Part shown: positions 36,000 to 46,554 of the stretch, piece by piece
Numbering within the stretch: the first letter of the stretch is position 1
Layout: the number at the start of each line of letters is the position of its first letter
Source of the DNA: Salminus brasiliensis
Taxonomy: Eukaryota > Chordata > Actinopteri > Characiformes > Bryconidae
Direction: 5' to 3'
NCBI RefSeq assembly: GCF_030463535.1
Contig: NC_132881.1
Coordinates: forward strand, 6,696,526-6,760,525
Length of the DNA stretch: 64,000 nucleotides
Notes under the pieces: model-generated
Told to the model about the DNA's origin: nothing
Database searches by the model: none
What the model saw: only the letters and a program-made list of their open reading frames with translations
Translations under genes and position numbers: made by a program

Positions 36000-36420
36000 C
36001 ACGTTAAAAAATGTATAGGGCCTTTTGTCACACCGCGGCTTCATTAGCAAAGTAATAATGGCCGTTTCTGTGGAGGCATTACTGCTACTTGAAGCTCTAC
36101 ACTATGAAATTCTGTGATCCGGCACAGTCAGAAACCCAACGCTGAACAAAATGTAAGCCTTGAAAGTGAAGCGGCCTACTCGCTCTGCACGAGAAACATC
36201 ACCCGCGGTTTGACCTCAACAAGAGAAGGTTACCAGCGCATTAAAGTTGCATAGGCTCTTACTGAACATAAAAGCCCCTCAGCCACGCTGAGATATTTAA
36301 AGAGATATTTAAGGAGTGCATTTGGAAGAGCGAGCTACAGATGAATGTATGCACAGCGCAGGCCTAATTATGAACTGCCCAACTATGTTCGGCTGCTTCA
36401 TCTGCCACTTGGCTCCTTTC
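36000..36420. promoter_or_regulatory. candidate conserved non-coding element
   Basis: Non-repetitive sequence of balanced composition between repeats. It is rich in homeodomain-like and bipartite motifs, for example CTTCATTAGCAAAGTAATAA, GAGATATTTAAAGAGATATTTAAGG and GCCTAATTATGAA. No ORF or exon is convincing. It is proposed only because such stretches often prove to be enhancers; conservation was not tested. Confidence 0.25.
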
Positions 36421-36689
36421 AGGTCCTCCACCGTTGCCGTAATTGCTGTATACCTGCTGTCGTTGCTACGCTTCAAGAGCTCTGCTCAAGCCAGTCTCAA
36501 AATTTGGGTCTGCTCATACTAAAGCAAACTCATGGATTGAGGAGTTGCCTCTCCATGCCACATGTTTTGTTTATACCTGGGGTGTTCAAAAACAGGAGGG
36601 CCAAGTTCCTGCTAAGTCGTTTCCCCATTCCAGCACACCTGCTAAACACCCAATAACGCCTCCACATCCTGCAGAGGCTGGGGAGAGTC

Positions 36690-36835
36690 AACCTGCACCT
36701 TCCCTGCAGTTCTTCACGGGACTACAGGTCCATGCTGCGGTACATACCGACCAGCTACATCCCAGGCTGGTATGGCAGCTCCTGCTGTCCGCAAGGCTTT
36801 TCAGAGGGTGGTGAGAATTGCCCTGGTTCATCATC
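36690..36835 (+). mobile_element. LINE reverse transcriptase C-terminal fragment
   Basis: A plus-strand frame reads AAPAVRKAFQRVVRIA, matching the RKALQRVVRTA motif at the end of fish LINE ORF2 proteins. It is followed shortly by the 36.9-kb minisatellite. Confidence 0.55.
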
Positions 36836-36879
36836 TGTCCACTACATCCTGTGAATACACAGTGAATAGAAAAATGGGT

Positions 36880-37580
36880 CATTGAGGTGATTGGCATGGA
36901 GTAATGGGGTGTTGAGGAGATGGACGTGGAGTAATGGGTCACTGAGGTGATTGGCATGGAGTAATGGGGTGTTGAGGAGATGGACGTGGAGTAATGGGTG
37001 TTGAGGAGATGGTTGTGGAGTAATGGGTGTTGAGGAGATGGGCGTGGAGTAATGGGTGTTGAGGAGATGGGCGTGGAGTAATGGGATGTTGAGGAGATGG
37101 GTGTGGAGTAATGGGTGTTGAGGAGATGGGTGTGGACTAATGGCATGTTGAGGAGATAGGGATGGAGTAATGGGATGTTGAGGAGATGGGGGTGGAGTAA
37201 TGGGCCATTGGGGATATGGATGTGGAGTAATGGGATGTTGAGGAGATGGGGTGTATTAATAGGGTGTTGAGGAGATAGGGATGGAGTAATGGGGTGTTGA
37301 GGAGATGGGGTGTATTAATGGGGTGTTGAAGAGATAGTGATGGAGTAATGGGGTGTTGAGGAGATGGGGTGTATTAATGGGGTGTTGAGGAGATAGTGAT
37401 GGAGTAATGGGGTGTTGAGGAGATGGGTGTGGAGTAATGGGATGTTAAGGTGATAGGGATGGAGTAATTTGGTGTTGAGGACATCGGGTGGAGTAATGGA
37501 CCATTGGGGATATGGATGTGGAGTAATGGGATGTTGAGAAGATGGGTGTGGAGTAATGGGGTGTTGAGGAGATGGTTTAT
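36880..37580. repeat. minisatellite of about 29-30 bp units
   Basis: Repeats of GGAGTAATGGGGTGTTGAGG followed by AGATGGGTGT, with variants GATAGGGAT, GATGGGGTGTATTAAT and GGCATGG. Units differ by one or two bases in length. There is higher-order alternation of about 60 bp near 37240-37420. The ORFs (PHYSTPISST-type repeats) are artefacts. Confidence 0.93.
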
Positions 37581-37639
37581 GTGAGCTAAAGAAAAGGAGA
37601 AGGTATCTAAGACTAATATTAGCTCTGCTAGGCTGAAAC

Positions 37640-38160
37640 TGTCTGAGGACATCTGTAAGATGAGACCCTGAAGCTGCTCACTATTTCCATTAGTGTGGCA
37701 CTGATAATGATTGAAGTGCGGCTCCCTCTGGGTCTGTGCAGAACAATGAAATCAGTCTTGTTGACATTCAGGTCCAGGTTGTCATCACAGGACCATCTTG
37801 TAAGACTGAAGTTTATACATAGGGTCAGGTTGGGCAAAGTATCAGGCTACAGTAGAACAGAGCAGGGTCCAGCACACTTGGAGGATTCAGCATAGCCTGG
37901 TCAGGTGTTTTTGAACAGGAAACCACCACAAGTCACTAGCAGAATCCCCTTTTTTAGATTTTCCTTTGGAGGTTGGAAAGTTAAGCTCCACCTTTAGTGG
38001 CTGCCTAATGGCACTGCGGCTGCTCACAGGAGCCACACAGGTAGTCCAGTTTGTTTTCGATGGAGAGAAGAGAGCAAGCATTAGATTTTGGCCCAGCCTG
38101 GATCCCTGCTTGCTTCCCTGGCTTTTGCTTCGCTGCTGGCTGGCAGCCCCTTCTATGGCC
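37640..38160 (-). mobile_element. LINE fossil with endonuclease and RT pieces
   Basis: On the minus strand, residues SQQRSKSQGSKQGSRLGQ and, in another frame, SIENKLDYL resemble the RxKRGxRxGI...NVRSLxNKLDEL start of LINE endonuclease domains. Further along, WSCDDNLDLNVNKTDFIV and LHRPRG match the late RT segment (WCDxNxLxLNxxKTxxMV). The part in between is deleted. Orientation is opposite to the RT piece at 36690-36835. Confidence 0.6.
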
Positions 38161-38204
38161 CCTTTAAGTTCGCTATTATTTACATTAACAGTATCTCTAT
38201 CATA

Positions 38205-38681
38205 CACTACATGGACAAAAGTATTGGGACACCTGCTCATTCATTGTTGTTCTAGGTTATTAAAATTAAGAGTTTATGCTTCTTTTGCTGGAGTAACTGT
38301 GTCTGCTCTCCTGGGAAGGCTTTCTACTAGACTTTGCCGGCATTACTGTAAAGATTTAACTGCATTTTGCAATAAGAGCGTTAGTGAGGTCAGGATGAGG
38401 TTGGATAATCACCACCCCACCTCATACCAAACTACACAGTACACAGTGTCATTGCTCCACAGCTTAATGCAGGGCTTGATATCCCTCTAGCCCACACTTG
38501 GCATTAGGCATGGTGCCTACAGGTTCATGTTTCAGTCCTATTCTATTGGCACATCAGTACTTCTCTACAGGGACTAGACAAGCTGTGTATGTGCCAGCAA
38601 TGGGTGCAACGTAAAGTATCGAAACGCTTTCCCTTACAAGTCACTTAGAAGGGGTGTCCACAATTATTTGGACATGTAGTG
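38205..38681 (+). mobile_element. TA-flanked MITE, best preserved copy
   Basis: Left end CACTACATGGACAAAAGTAT TGGGACACC and right end GGGTGTCCACAATTATTTGG ACATGTAGTG are inverted repeats (spaces mark 20-base breaks). TA flanks both sides (38203-38204 and 38682-38683). This is the target-site signature of Tc1/mariner-type transposition. There is no ORF, so it must have been mobilised in trans. Related copies in this window are at 4008, 9905, 18232 and 53945. Confidence 0.85.
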
Positions 38682-38859
38682 TATTTCACGCCTCCTTTCT
38701 GAGACTGTTCGTAGACTGTTCTGGTTTGCATAAGTAACACAAAGGAGGAGGAGGAGACTGGGTTCAGGGCCTGAATGAGCCTGCTTTGTATGCCATGCTC
38801 CAGCACATTCAGGAGGGGGCAGTAGCACACTACAGTTCAAGTCTCTCGCGCTGTCTTTC

Positions 38860-38867
<8 letters not shown>

Positions 38868-38893
<26 letters not shown>

Positions 38894-38894
38894 G
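38868..38894. repeat. (CT)n microsatellite
   Basis: About 26 bp of CT dinucleotides. Confidence 0.9.
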
Positions 38895-38929
38895 CTCTTT
38901 CTTTTTTTTTTCTCCCTCTCATCCCTCCT

Positions 38930-39180
38930 CATATAAAATGGAATTGTGCTCTGCCCTGTAGACATCTGCCTGCTTGAAAAGACAGTATAAATAAAAAACA
39001 AACGCTAGCAAAATGGCACATAACTGAATTTACGCTCCGAGGACATTTCAGCTTTTTCATGCATTTACGGCCCGCGCTAGCATTAATCCACTTAAGTGTT
39101 ATTTTATTTTTCATCAAAGGTATTTTCATTACATGGAGAGGAGCGGAGAGGCTTGAATGAGGAAACCAAACACCAGTAAA
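38930..39180. promoter_or_regulatory. candidate conserved non-coding element
   Basis: A non-repetitive stretch with clustered transcription-factor-like words: CATTAATCC, CACTTAAGTG (NKX-like), TTTTCATCAAAGG (TCF/LEF-like), TTTTTCATGCATTTACGG. It is bounded by CT and GA microsatellites. No coding frame. Suggestion only, by composition. Confidence 0.22.
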
Positions 39181-39194
39181 GCTGGAGAGAAAGA

Positions 39195-39430
39195 AAGAGA
39201 GACTCAGTGTGAGAGTGAGAGTGAGGGAGAGAGAGAGAGCAATTGGAATGCAGTGAGAAAGGGGAGGTGGGGGGCTAGGAGCAATTGGAAAAGATGGTAA
39301 GAAGAGGGAAGGGATTGAGAGAACGAGTAAAAATGAAGAGAGTGGGAGATCACTCGAGTGTGAAGGCAATCGATTCCTCTCCTACTGCCACACAAACACA
39401 CACACACACACATACACATACACACAAGCA
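39195..39430. repeat. GA-rich tract and (CA)n microsatellite
   Basis: GAGA-rich sequence at about 39195-39345 and a CA/CACACATA run at about 39393-39426. ORFs on both strands over this tract are low-complexity artefacts. Confidence 0.85.
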
Positions 39431-40169
39431 CAAGCAGCCACACACAAACAAGCCCCTGGTAAAAATGAGCACAAAAGGCCATGGAAAAAAGGCCCATGCC
39501 TTGTTCATCAGCTTAACACTCTGACCATGGCACTCCTAAAAAGTTGTTCTAACCCAAATCTGAAGGCAGCATCTTTACATTTACTGTCTATCCTACTAGA
39601 CGTTCCATCCTAAGCTGCCATCAGAGAAGTCCTGTTTTAATGGGGTATGAACATTAGAGGTGATGCAGGCCTAGATCTTCCTTGTCTCATAATGGGGAAG
39701 GTCAAAGAATACAAACGTGAAGTTGGAGGGATCTCCACAGCAAACAGCAAAACAGCTACACAAGCAGTGTTCGAGCAGTTTTGAGGAGTAGTTACCATCA
39801 AAACCACCAGTTGTGACAAATCATTCAGGTTGTTGAAAGATCCCAGTAAGATAATGGCATATTGGGTCCACAGCCACCATTGGTACTATGTAAGAGTGTT
39901 TGAGGCGAGGTCACAAGGAAATGCTCACACTATCTAATCATGTGCTGACAGACAATGGCATTCATTATAGCATCTCAACCTGGGCTGGTGATCTGAAGGC
40001 ACAGGACCATAGACTTAATAACTACAGGGAAAGTTACTGGGCAAATCAGCACTACGTCTCAACAATGGTACACTTGTTGTACTTACTGTATTTCCAAGTG
40101 CATAGCACCAGCAGCAGTGCAGTACCAATCCTGGGAGTTGTTTACTTGATTTAACCAAGACATTAGTTG

Positions 40170-41210
40170 ACATTAGCATTGCTGGAACTTTTACTTTCCC
40201 AAACACAGCAAGATTTAAGCAAATCCTGAGGAATCTTAGCCCATTCCCCATGGGCAGTGCCCTCCAATTCACTAATATTCTTGGCTTTGCTGCTGCTACA
40301 GCCTTTCTATGGATTTTCTATGGCATTCAAGTGAGGCGACTGTGACGAGCACTCCAGAATCTTCCAGGACTTCTTCTCAAACCAAGCCTTGGGGAACTTT
40401 TAGGTAGGCTTGTGGGAAAATCTGATGATGCCTGATCTGATAGCTTGAAATCTGATAGCTTCCCCACAGAAGGCATACTGTTTTCCTGATTTCCTGATAC
40501 TGGATTGAATTCATCTTTACCTCCACAAGCTACAAGGTTTTCAGTGCCAGAGGAAGCAAATTAGTCCTAGAGCATCACAGAGCCACCGCCATGATTGGTC
40601 ATGCTGATCTGTAGCCCCGAAAAGTTCCAGTTTTGCTTTATCGCTTCACAGATCAAAATCCCAAAACTTCTGTGGGTCATTTATCTGGTTCTAAACAGAA
40701 TGGAATGTTTCTTGTGCTTTTGGGTCAGTAGAGGTATATGGGCAAGGAGACCTTCAGTGCTTAGTATGGGCCTCATTGTCACCAAATCTTGCAGCCACCA
40801 AATCTTGCAGCAGGTCTTTTGCAGTCACTCAAGGGTTTCTGCCCACCTACCATCTCAGGAATCTCATAGCAGCCGGTGATAGCTTACTCTTTCTGCCAGG
40901 TCCAGGTGGTTTAGTTCATTTGAACTTGTGAACTCTGCTTGCCGCTGTATCTCTAGGAACATTCAGTGCTTTGCCCTTTTTTTTTTTTGGATCCTCTCCT
41001 ATGTGAAGGCAATGATCTCTTAACTTGTTGGACAACTCTCTTGACTCATATTTGTAACATCACAGTCAACAAACCCTGAGCCAGTCCAGGTATTTGATGT
41101 GTGTTATCTCAGGCACACCTGATGGCACTAATGCAGCATTTGATTCTGGGACTGCAGTCGTTATTAAAAGTGGCATTTTGTGTTAAATTGGGAGAAAGCA
41201 CTTGTTATAT
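40170..41210 (-). mobile_element. Tc1-like transposon fossil, about 1 kb
   Basis: On the minus strand near 40570-40600 the reading GGGSVML is followed by stops, matching the GGGSVMLWG motif of Tc1-type transposases. Flanking blocks (CAAATCCTGAGGAATCTTAG, TCCAGAATCTTCCAGGACTT, GAGCATCACAGAGCCACCGC, CTTCTGTGGGTCATTTA, CAGTCACTCAAGGGTTTCTG) fit the antisense of a known fish Tc1 type over most of its length. There are multiple stops and indels, so it is inactive. Confidence 0.6.
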
Positions 41211-41429
41211 TAGTTGTGTTGAGCTATTTAAATTGGTCTTATTTGATTGGTTTATTGCAAACAGCTGAAAGTTAGCAAATTCTGCTAATAAACCTAATTG
41301 GCAAAAGTGGGTTTGATTGCAGAGCCATCCACAAAAGGTTTCCACCAAAGCAAAGACCCCTTTTACCAGGTGAGCGAGTATTTAAGCATGGTCCTCTAAA
41401 TGGTCCTCTGAGTTGTCGTGGTTCAATAT

Positions 41430-41485
41430 AAAATAATTGCTTTTACTAATGAAGCTTTAAAGAACCCTCATTTAAGAGTGTATTT
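41430..41485. mobile_element. end of AAGAACC...TTTAAGAGTGT MITE family
   Basis: Contains TAAAGAACCCTCATTTAAGA GTGT (space marks 20-base break). The same kind of terminus appears at 57340-57362 and, inverted, at 58988. Confidence 0.35.
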
Positions 41486-42177
41486 AGGTTGGAAAGCTCA
41501 TTTGACTCAAACAATATAAACACACAGCTAATAAATTGTGCTGCCTATGGTTTAAGTGGCAGTGTTTAAACAATCTTTACTTACTGCTGAATTGTTCAGA
41601 AATGATTGGTGCTGGAAACATAGCTGACATTTTCATTTGCAGTAAAGATGTTAAGGTTGATTGCATCAAAAAAAAAGGTATTCATCTTGCTTGAATGATT
41701 AAATTAAATTATTAGACAACAGAAACAAAAGGTTGCGTCCCATTTGCCATTAAATCGCTACAGGAGATTATTGAGGCGATAGTCTTCAAACTGACAACAC
41801 CTCTCATGTTATACATTGAGCATACTAGCTTTTCTCATCAAGTAGATAGTTTAGAACACCAGTGTGAAGAACTAACCCATATAATCTACTCATTAATTAT
41901 TCCTGTATTCAGTATTGTAGTTATTCCTGTGAAGGAAATGGACTTACCAGAGGATGTAGCATGTATGTCTTAGTCTGTTTTTAATGACCTTTGTATAGCA
42001 GCAGCAGCACTGTCCATGTCCAAAGCAAATTTCCTTAATGGATAATAAGATCTATCTGCTGTAATCTAATCTGCTAATGGTAAAAAGCTTTGTTACAATG
42101 TTATTAATATATATTTTTGATGTAAAGACAATAGGTGGGTTTAATGTAAAAGATTGATGATAATGTAAAAGATATTC

Positions 42178-42178
42178 A

Positions 42179-42227
<49 letters not shown>
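42178..42227. repeat. (TA)n microsatellite
   Basis: About 48 bp of TA dinucleotides. Confidence 0.95.
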
Positions 42228-42230
<3 letters not shown>

Positions 42231-42508
42231 GAATACCTATAGACCAAAGTTCAGGGACATACATAGGTACATAGTCTAACATAGCAATAATGTGTACTAA
42301 CTAACATTTCTAAGTGTTATATCAATACTTATGACAATTACAAAGACTATGGTACATAGCATGCTGAAAAAGTCAAGGTAAACTGCATTGCCAGGAGCTA
42401 AGGATGTACATTTGGCCACATAAGCATACAACCATGTAGAACACTGAGTTTATGTAAGTTAAATAAGTAACCAGCTGGTTCTGCACTTACCAAAAAAGTC
42501 ACATGGTT

Positions 42509-42986
42509 ACTGATCAGCCATAACATTAAAATCTACCTGCCTAGTATTGTGTCGATCCTCCTTGTGCCACCAAAACAGTTTTGACCCATTGTGGCGTGGA
42601 CTTCACAAGATCTCTGAAGGTGTCCTGTGGTATCTAGCACCAAGACATTAGCAGCAGACCCTTTGCAACAAGTCCTGTAATTTAAGAGGTGGACAAACAG
42701 TTCAGTCCGGTTGTCCTTCCTTGGTCACTTTTGATAGGTACCAACCACTGCATACCGGAAACACCACACAAGATCTGCCTAATGTTTTGGAGATGTTCTG
42801 ACCTAGTTGTCTAGCCATCACAGCCTAGCTTTTGTCAAAGTGGCTCAGGTTCTTATGTTTCCAACACTGCTCATTTGCTGCCTATATAGATCCCACCCCT
42901 TGTCAGATGCCATTGTAGATGAAGATAATCAATGTTTTTTTTTTTACTTCATCGGTCAGTGGTCTTAATGTTGTGGCTAAGCAGTG
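42509..42986 (+). mobile_element. internally deleted Tc1-like element with GATCAGCCATAACATTA ends
   Basis: The left terminus CTGATCAGCCATAACATTAA is mirrored on the right by GGTCAGTGGTCTTAATGTTG TGGC (inverted; space marks 20-base break). The interior keeps GAAGGTGTCCTGTGGTATCT, CACCAAGACATTAGCAGCAG, then jumps to GGTCACTTTTGATAGGTACC and TCTAGCCATCACAGC, the two ends of the longer autonomous type. The deletion removed most of the transposase. Confidence 0.75.
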
Positions 42987-44615
42987 TTTTGTTTTAAACG
43001 TGGAATGGTTGAAAAACCACAGTCAAAATATTCACATCTGTCTTTTTCTGTATGAGGTTTGGCGGTATAGATCAGTGTGGGCTCACTATTTGTCAAGCTA
43101 GAGTCCACTATTAATTAGTGATTTGTAAATTGATTATGACCTAATTAATAATCATCAGAAAATGACATTGAAGCTAAATCATCACCTTTATATGGAGAGT
43201 CAAATATGTATAAATATACAGTATATCTCTTTCTTTTAATCCTGCTAATATTGCTAACAATACATTTAACCCCAATGTCCTGTTTCTAATTACACAATCT
43301 ATAGCTGCACATTTAAGTCCTCTAAAAGTATCTTTTCCAAGCCATCCTTTGGAGATTTTGCTCATCACTGTTGTCCTCAGCATACTCATTAGGGATCCAT
43401 GTCCGCCTACAATCCAGAGTCTTGCCTTTTTAGCTTGAAATAACTTTGGATTTACAGCAATTTCCCTCCCACAGAAGGGTGCCTCAGAACTCCACTTGAA
43501 AGTGGAAGATGAATACTTATTTTCCAAGCCCAGTCGCTGTCCAGACGTCTGGCCTCACATCTCATCAGAAGGACACATTCCGGCATTGGGTCCTTAAGGA
43601 CTTAAGTTCCCTGCTCAACCTTCAGGGTGGAGAACAGCAGCTATAGCCAGGACATTATCAATTGCGTAACACTGATCTAACAAAACATGGATCTGTTTGT
43701 CATTCAAGATGATCCAAACATCTGGATACAAGTCATCCCACCAGCCAGCTGCCTAAGGGCAAAAAGGTGTGTTAAGAAGAATGCATGGTAAACATCATGT
43801 CAAGAGGTCAGGTCAGGCTTTATCGTCATTCCTATCATCTGAGGAATGAGGTACACTGAGTCACACCAACGCCTCCCATATTGGTGCACTATTTGGGCTT
43901 ACAACTGCTGCTATGCACAAGTTATCAGCCCTGCCCATCGATGGACAGGGACCACCATAGGGCCAACACTGTTCAGATTTAATTTGGTTGGTGCACCATT
44001 TTTGCTAAGAGGGTTTTCAACATCTTACTGTCTCTTCTGGGTTGGGAATCATCTACCAAACAAGGACTAGAGGATGACTAACATGAGCTGTGCTAAGAAA
44101 AAGATTAGCTTTAGTCCCTAACTACCCCTTTAATGGTGCAATATCTTGTTGGTGTCTTTGCTGTGCTGAGATGCCAATCCAAACAATATCGGGTCAGAAC
44201 AGTGGTTCTATAGTGGTCCCTCAACACTAATGAACGGTGCAGAAGGTGGCTGATGACTTGGGCAGCAGATGGGCCACAGTCATCCAGTGTGGGTTTGGTG
44301 TGAAATTGGTCTCGGAACCAGCAGTCACAATGTCTACAGTGAAATATTTCATTTGCTTGAACATTAACTGACGCTTATATGTAAAGTTGAATACTGTAAA
44401 ATAGAGACAAATCTGACAAGCTACAGCTGTAACGTCACCTGCTGTTTGGTCGGTTTACCATGTTTACGTTAACAAGGACCCAACTTTGTTCCTCGGTAGC
44501 TTTCCAGATTATAAAGTCTTCAAGCAAGCAACCAAACAAACGAAAAGAAAAATCCACCAAGTTTGAAGATGTGCCTTCAGTAAGGTTCATCTTGGCTCCT
44601 CACAGTGTTCCTCAT
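42987..44615. other. intergenic, nothing recognised with confidence
   Basis: No gene. Some stretches (43840-44340) look like old repeats but I could not name them. Confidence 0.4.
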
Positions 44616-44619
44616 GCCA

Positions 44620-44765
44620 TCTCTTGGATTTTTTCCTTGCTACTTTTGCCCTTGGCTTGCTCAATAATTAGGGTCTGGGCCTGGGCCCAGGTGAAGCTGT
44701 TTTGTGATTATTATGCACTGCGTCTATTGTTTAAACTGCATTAGGAATCAAATTGAATTCAGTGC
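44620..44765 (+). repeat. 3' part of an abundant fish interspersed repeat
   Basis: CATGCCATCTCTTGGATTTT then TTCCTTGCTACTTTTGCCC TTGGCTTGCTCA (spaces mark 20-base breaks) and GAAGCTGTTTTGTGATTA, ending near CAAATTGAATTC. This word order is that of a teleost repeat ending in AAATTGAATTG. It lies just beyond the poly(A) site of the minus-strand gene. Confidence 0.5.
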
Positions 44766-44964
44766 GGTTCCCACTGCCATCTGGAAGTCAGCAAATAGTG
44801 AAAAAGCTAGAGTTACTCTTAAAAAGACTGCGGAAGGCGGGGGCGGATGTTTGAAGGACTGCATGGTCACGCGAGGGCCACGAGCATCGCTGTTCCTCCA
44901 ACTTTTCCAAGTTTCCAGATGTTAAAAAAGAAAAATGACACGCACAAAAAAAACCCACTCAGGC

Positions 44965-46516
44965 CATGGAAAGAATGCTTTAAACTTTATTCATAGTCGT
45001 ATAGCAAAGCAAACATCAAATCATGAAGGCATAAGTTCATCTGATATCAGTATGGCACCACTTCAAGTGACTAATCAACCTTTAAGAACAGAATGAATGA
45101 AATATATCTTTTTGCTTCGTCAACAAAAGGTCTTGAACGCAAGAAAAATACAAGGATTTTCTTAGTCGTTTTCTTTTTTTTTTTTTTATCACTCATTACT
45201 TTATATATGATTTAATTCATTCACAAGCGGCACATGTAGTATTTGCATTTGCACCACCACCGTCTTTCCGTGAACATGTAGGATGCGTCGTGTCAAATAA
45301 GGCAGATTTTCTGGAACACAGGGACAGTCTAATAAAAATACTGAGAGCTAGTGTGTGAGGGTGCTCTGTGTGTGTAAAAAAAAAAATCAGCTGGCATGCA
45401 TTAGAGTAAACATCGAGGAAAATCAATCCCTTAACACCTCGGAAAGGAACCGACGGGATGGATGCTGTCATAATTTCGATTTTCTTCCTTTTCTAAACGC
45501 GTGAGCCAAGTGAGGCTCGGCTCGAAGGTCAAAAAAAGTGATCGGTGGCCCAGCAGGATGAGATAGATGTAGATGGGAAAAGACGTTCGTCGCGTGGCTT
45601 GGTGGTTCGAAGCAGAATACAGCGGAAACGTGGACCTCTCTCAGAACTAGATCAAATATCACACGGTGTAGCAACACACTTGAACATCCGAACGTGAGGA
45701 AGAAGAAGAAGCGAATCACACTCTGCTGATTCGCTTCGATTGCTTTCTTGCAAATGAAAGTATTTGTATTAGATCAGCTTTCCACCTGGTGTTAAAACTC
45801 ACATCTACACACGCAACACATGCACAACTTCAAAACCAGGTGCAAAGCTAAGAACTCAACTAAACTCAACCAAAAAAAACGTTTCTTTCATTTTATCATC
45901 AGCTGGTATCCTCACACACGCATACCCCAGGACGGAAATCTAAAGATGGCTCCTGACATGTCCCTATAGTGTTATTTGCCAAAAGTACACAACTCAAATC
46001 ATCTCAAATCAAACTATTGTACTGTATCATCGTCAATATGCAACTGCTAAGTTCTAAACTCATACCCAAATCATCAATCACTGAGAAACGTACTGTAAGA
46101 TAATTGAAGGGCCCACATAACCTTGAGGAACTTACTTAGAAACCAATTCAACCAATTTAAATCCAGCACCAGAATGCCCAGAAGATCAGAAATGACCGAG
46201 CAGCGATTCAGTGAGGTAAAACTTTGCCCCCCATCCCAAGCTCTAATAAACCCATGCTCTCTGTGATATGTTCACATACGCGTGTCTACTAATTTCTCTG
46301 TGTTCATACAGGTCAGATTAAACGTTAACCCGATTTCAAAGGAAAAGAAAGCAAAGCAAGAAAGAAAGAAAAGGGAAGGAGGAGGGTGGACAGATGGGAA
46401 TCTTCCTCGCTCGGTGTTTTTTGGGTAGACTCCACTGTGTGTGGGAAACGAGAGTGGTGTGATGTTCGCCTTCACACAGTTTGCCGGTGCGTGTACCTAC
46501 GAGGCTGATTGTCATC
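44965..46516 (-). other. 3' UTR of the unidentified gene
   Basis: About 1.55 kb between the stop codon and the poly(A) signal. It is AT-rich with few repeats. Short ORFs inside (45217-45719 and 46272-46475) are not supported by family or splice evidence. Confidence 0.6.
44986..44991 (-). promoter_or_regulatory. poly(A) signal of the unidentified minus-strand gene
   Basis: AATAAA on the minus strand, followed 30-60 nt downstream by GTGGGTTTTTTTTGTGCGTG, a strong GU/U-rich downstream element. It lies about 1.5 kb past the stop codon at 46519-46517, giving a long 3' UTR with cleavage near 44965. Confidence 0.75.
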
Positions 46517-46554
46517 TTATTCCTTCCTCTGCTCACTTTTATCGGCGGGACCAT
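46517..46554 (-). CDS. unidentified gene, terminal coding exon
   Basis: The acceptor TGTCTTTCAG precedes 46554. With one base carried from the previous exon it reads DGPADKSEQRKE-stop (TAA 46519-46517). Phase 1 in. The stop is followed by a 3' UTR and a strong poly(A) site, which supports this as a real last exon. The product is not recognised. Confidence 0.7.

Noticed and set aside
36688-37146. 152-codon minus ORF rich in His-Tyr-Ser-Thr-Pro
   Set aside because: Translation of the 29-30-bp minisatellite and adjoining LINE fragment.
38490-38966. Plus ORF of 174 codons beginning at 37966
   Set aside because: It spans the antisense of a LINE fossil and the left half of a MITE, so it is not a host gene. 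The coordinates are approximate.
38929-39497. Minus ORFs of 97-146 codons with Ser/Leu/Pro repeats
   Set aside because: GA- and CA-rich low complexity; no domain or splice evidence.
39640-39790. Possible sense Tc1 transposase N-terminus (MGKVKEYKREVGGIS)
   Set aside because: The resemblance to the MGKxKE start of such proteins is too short, and the frame breaks soon after.
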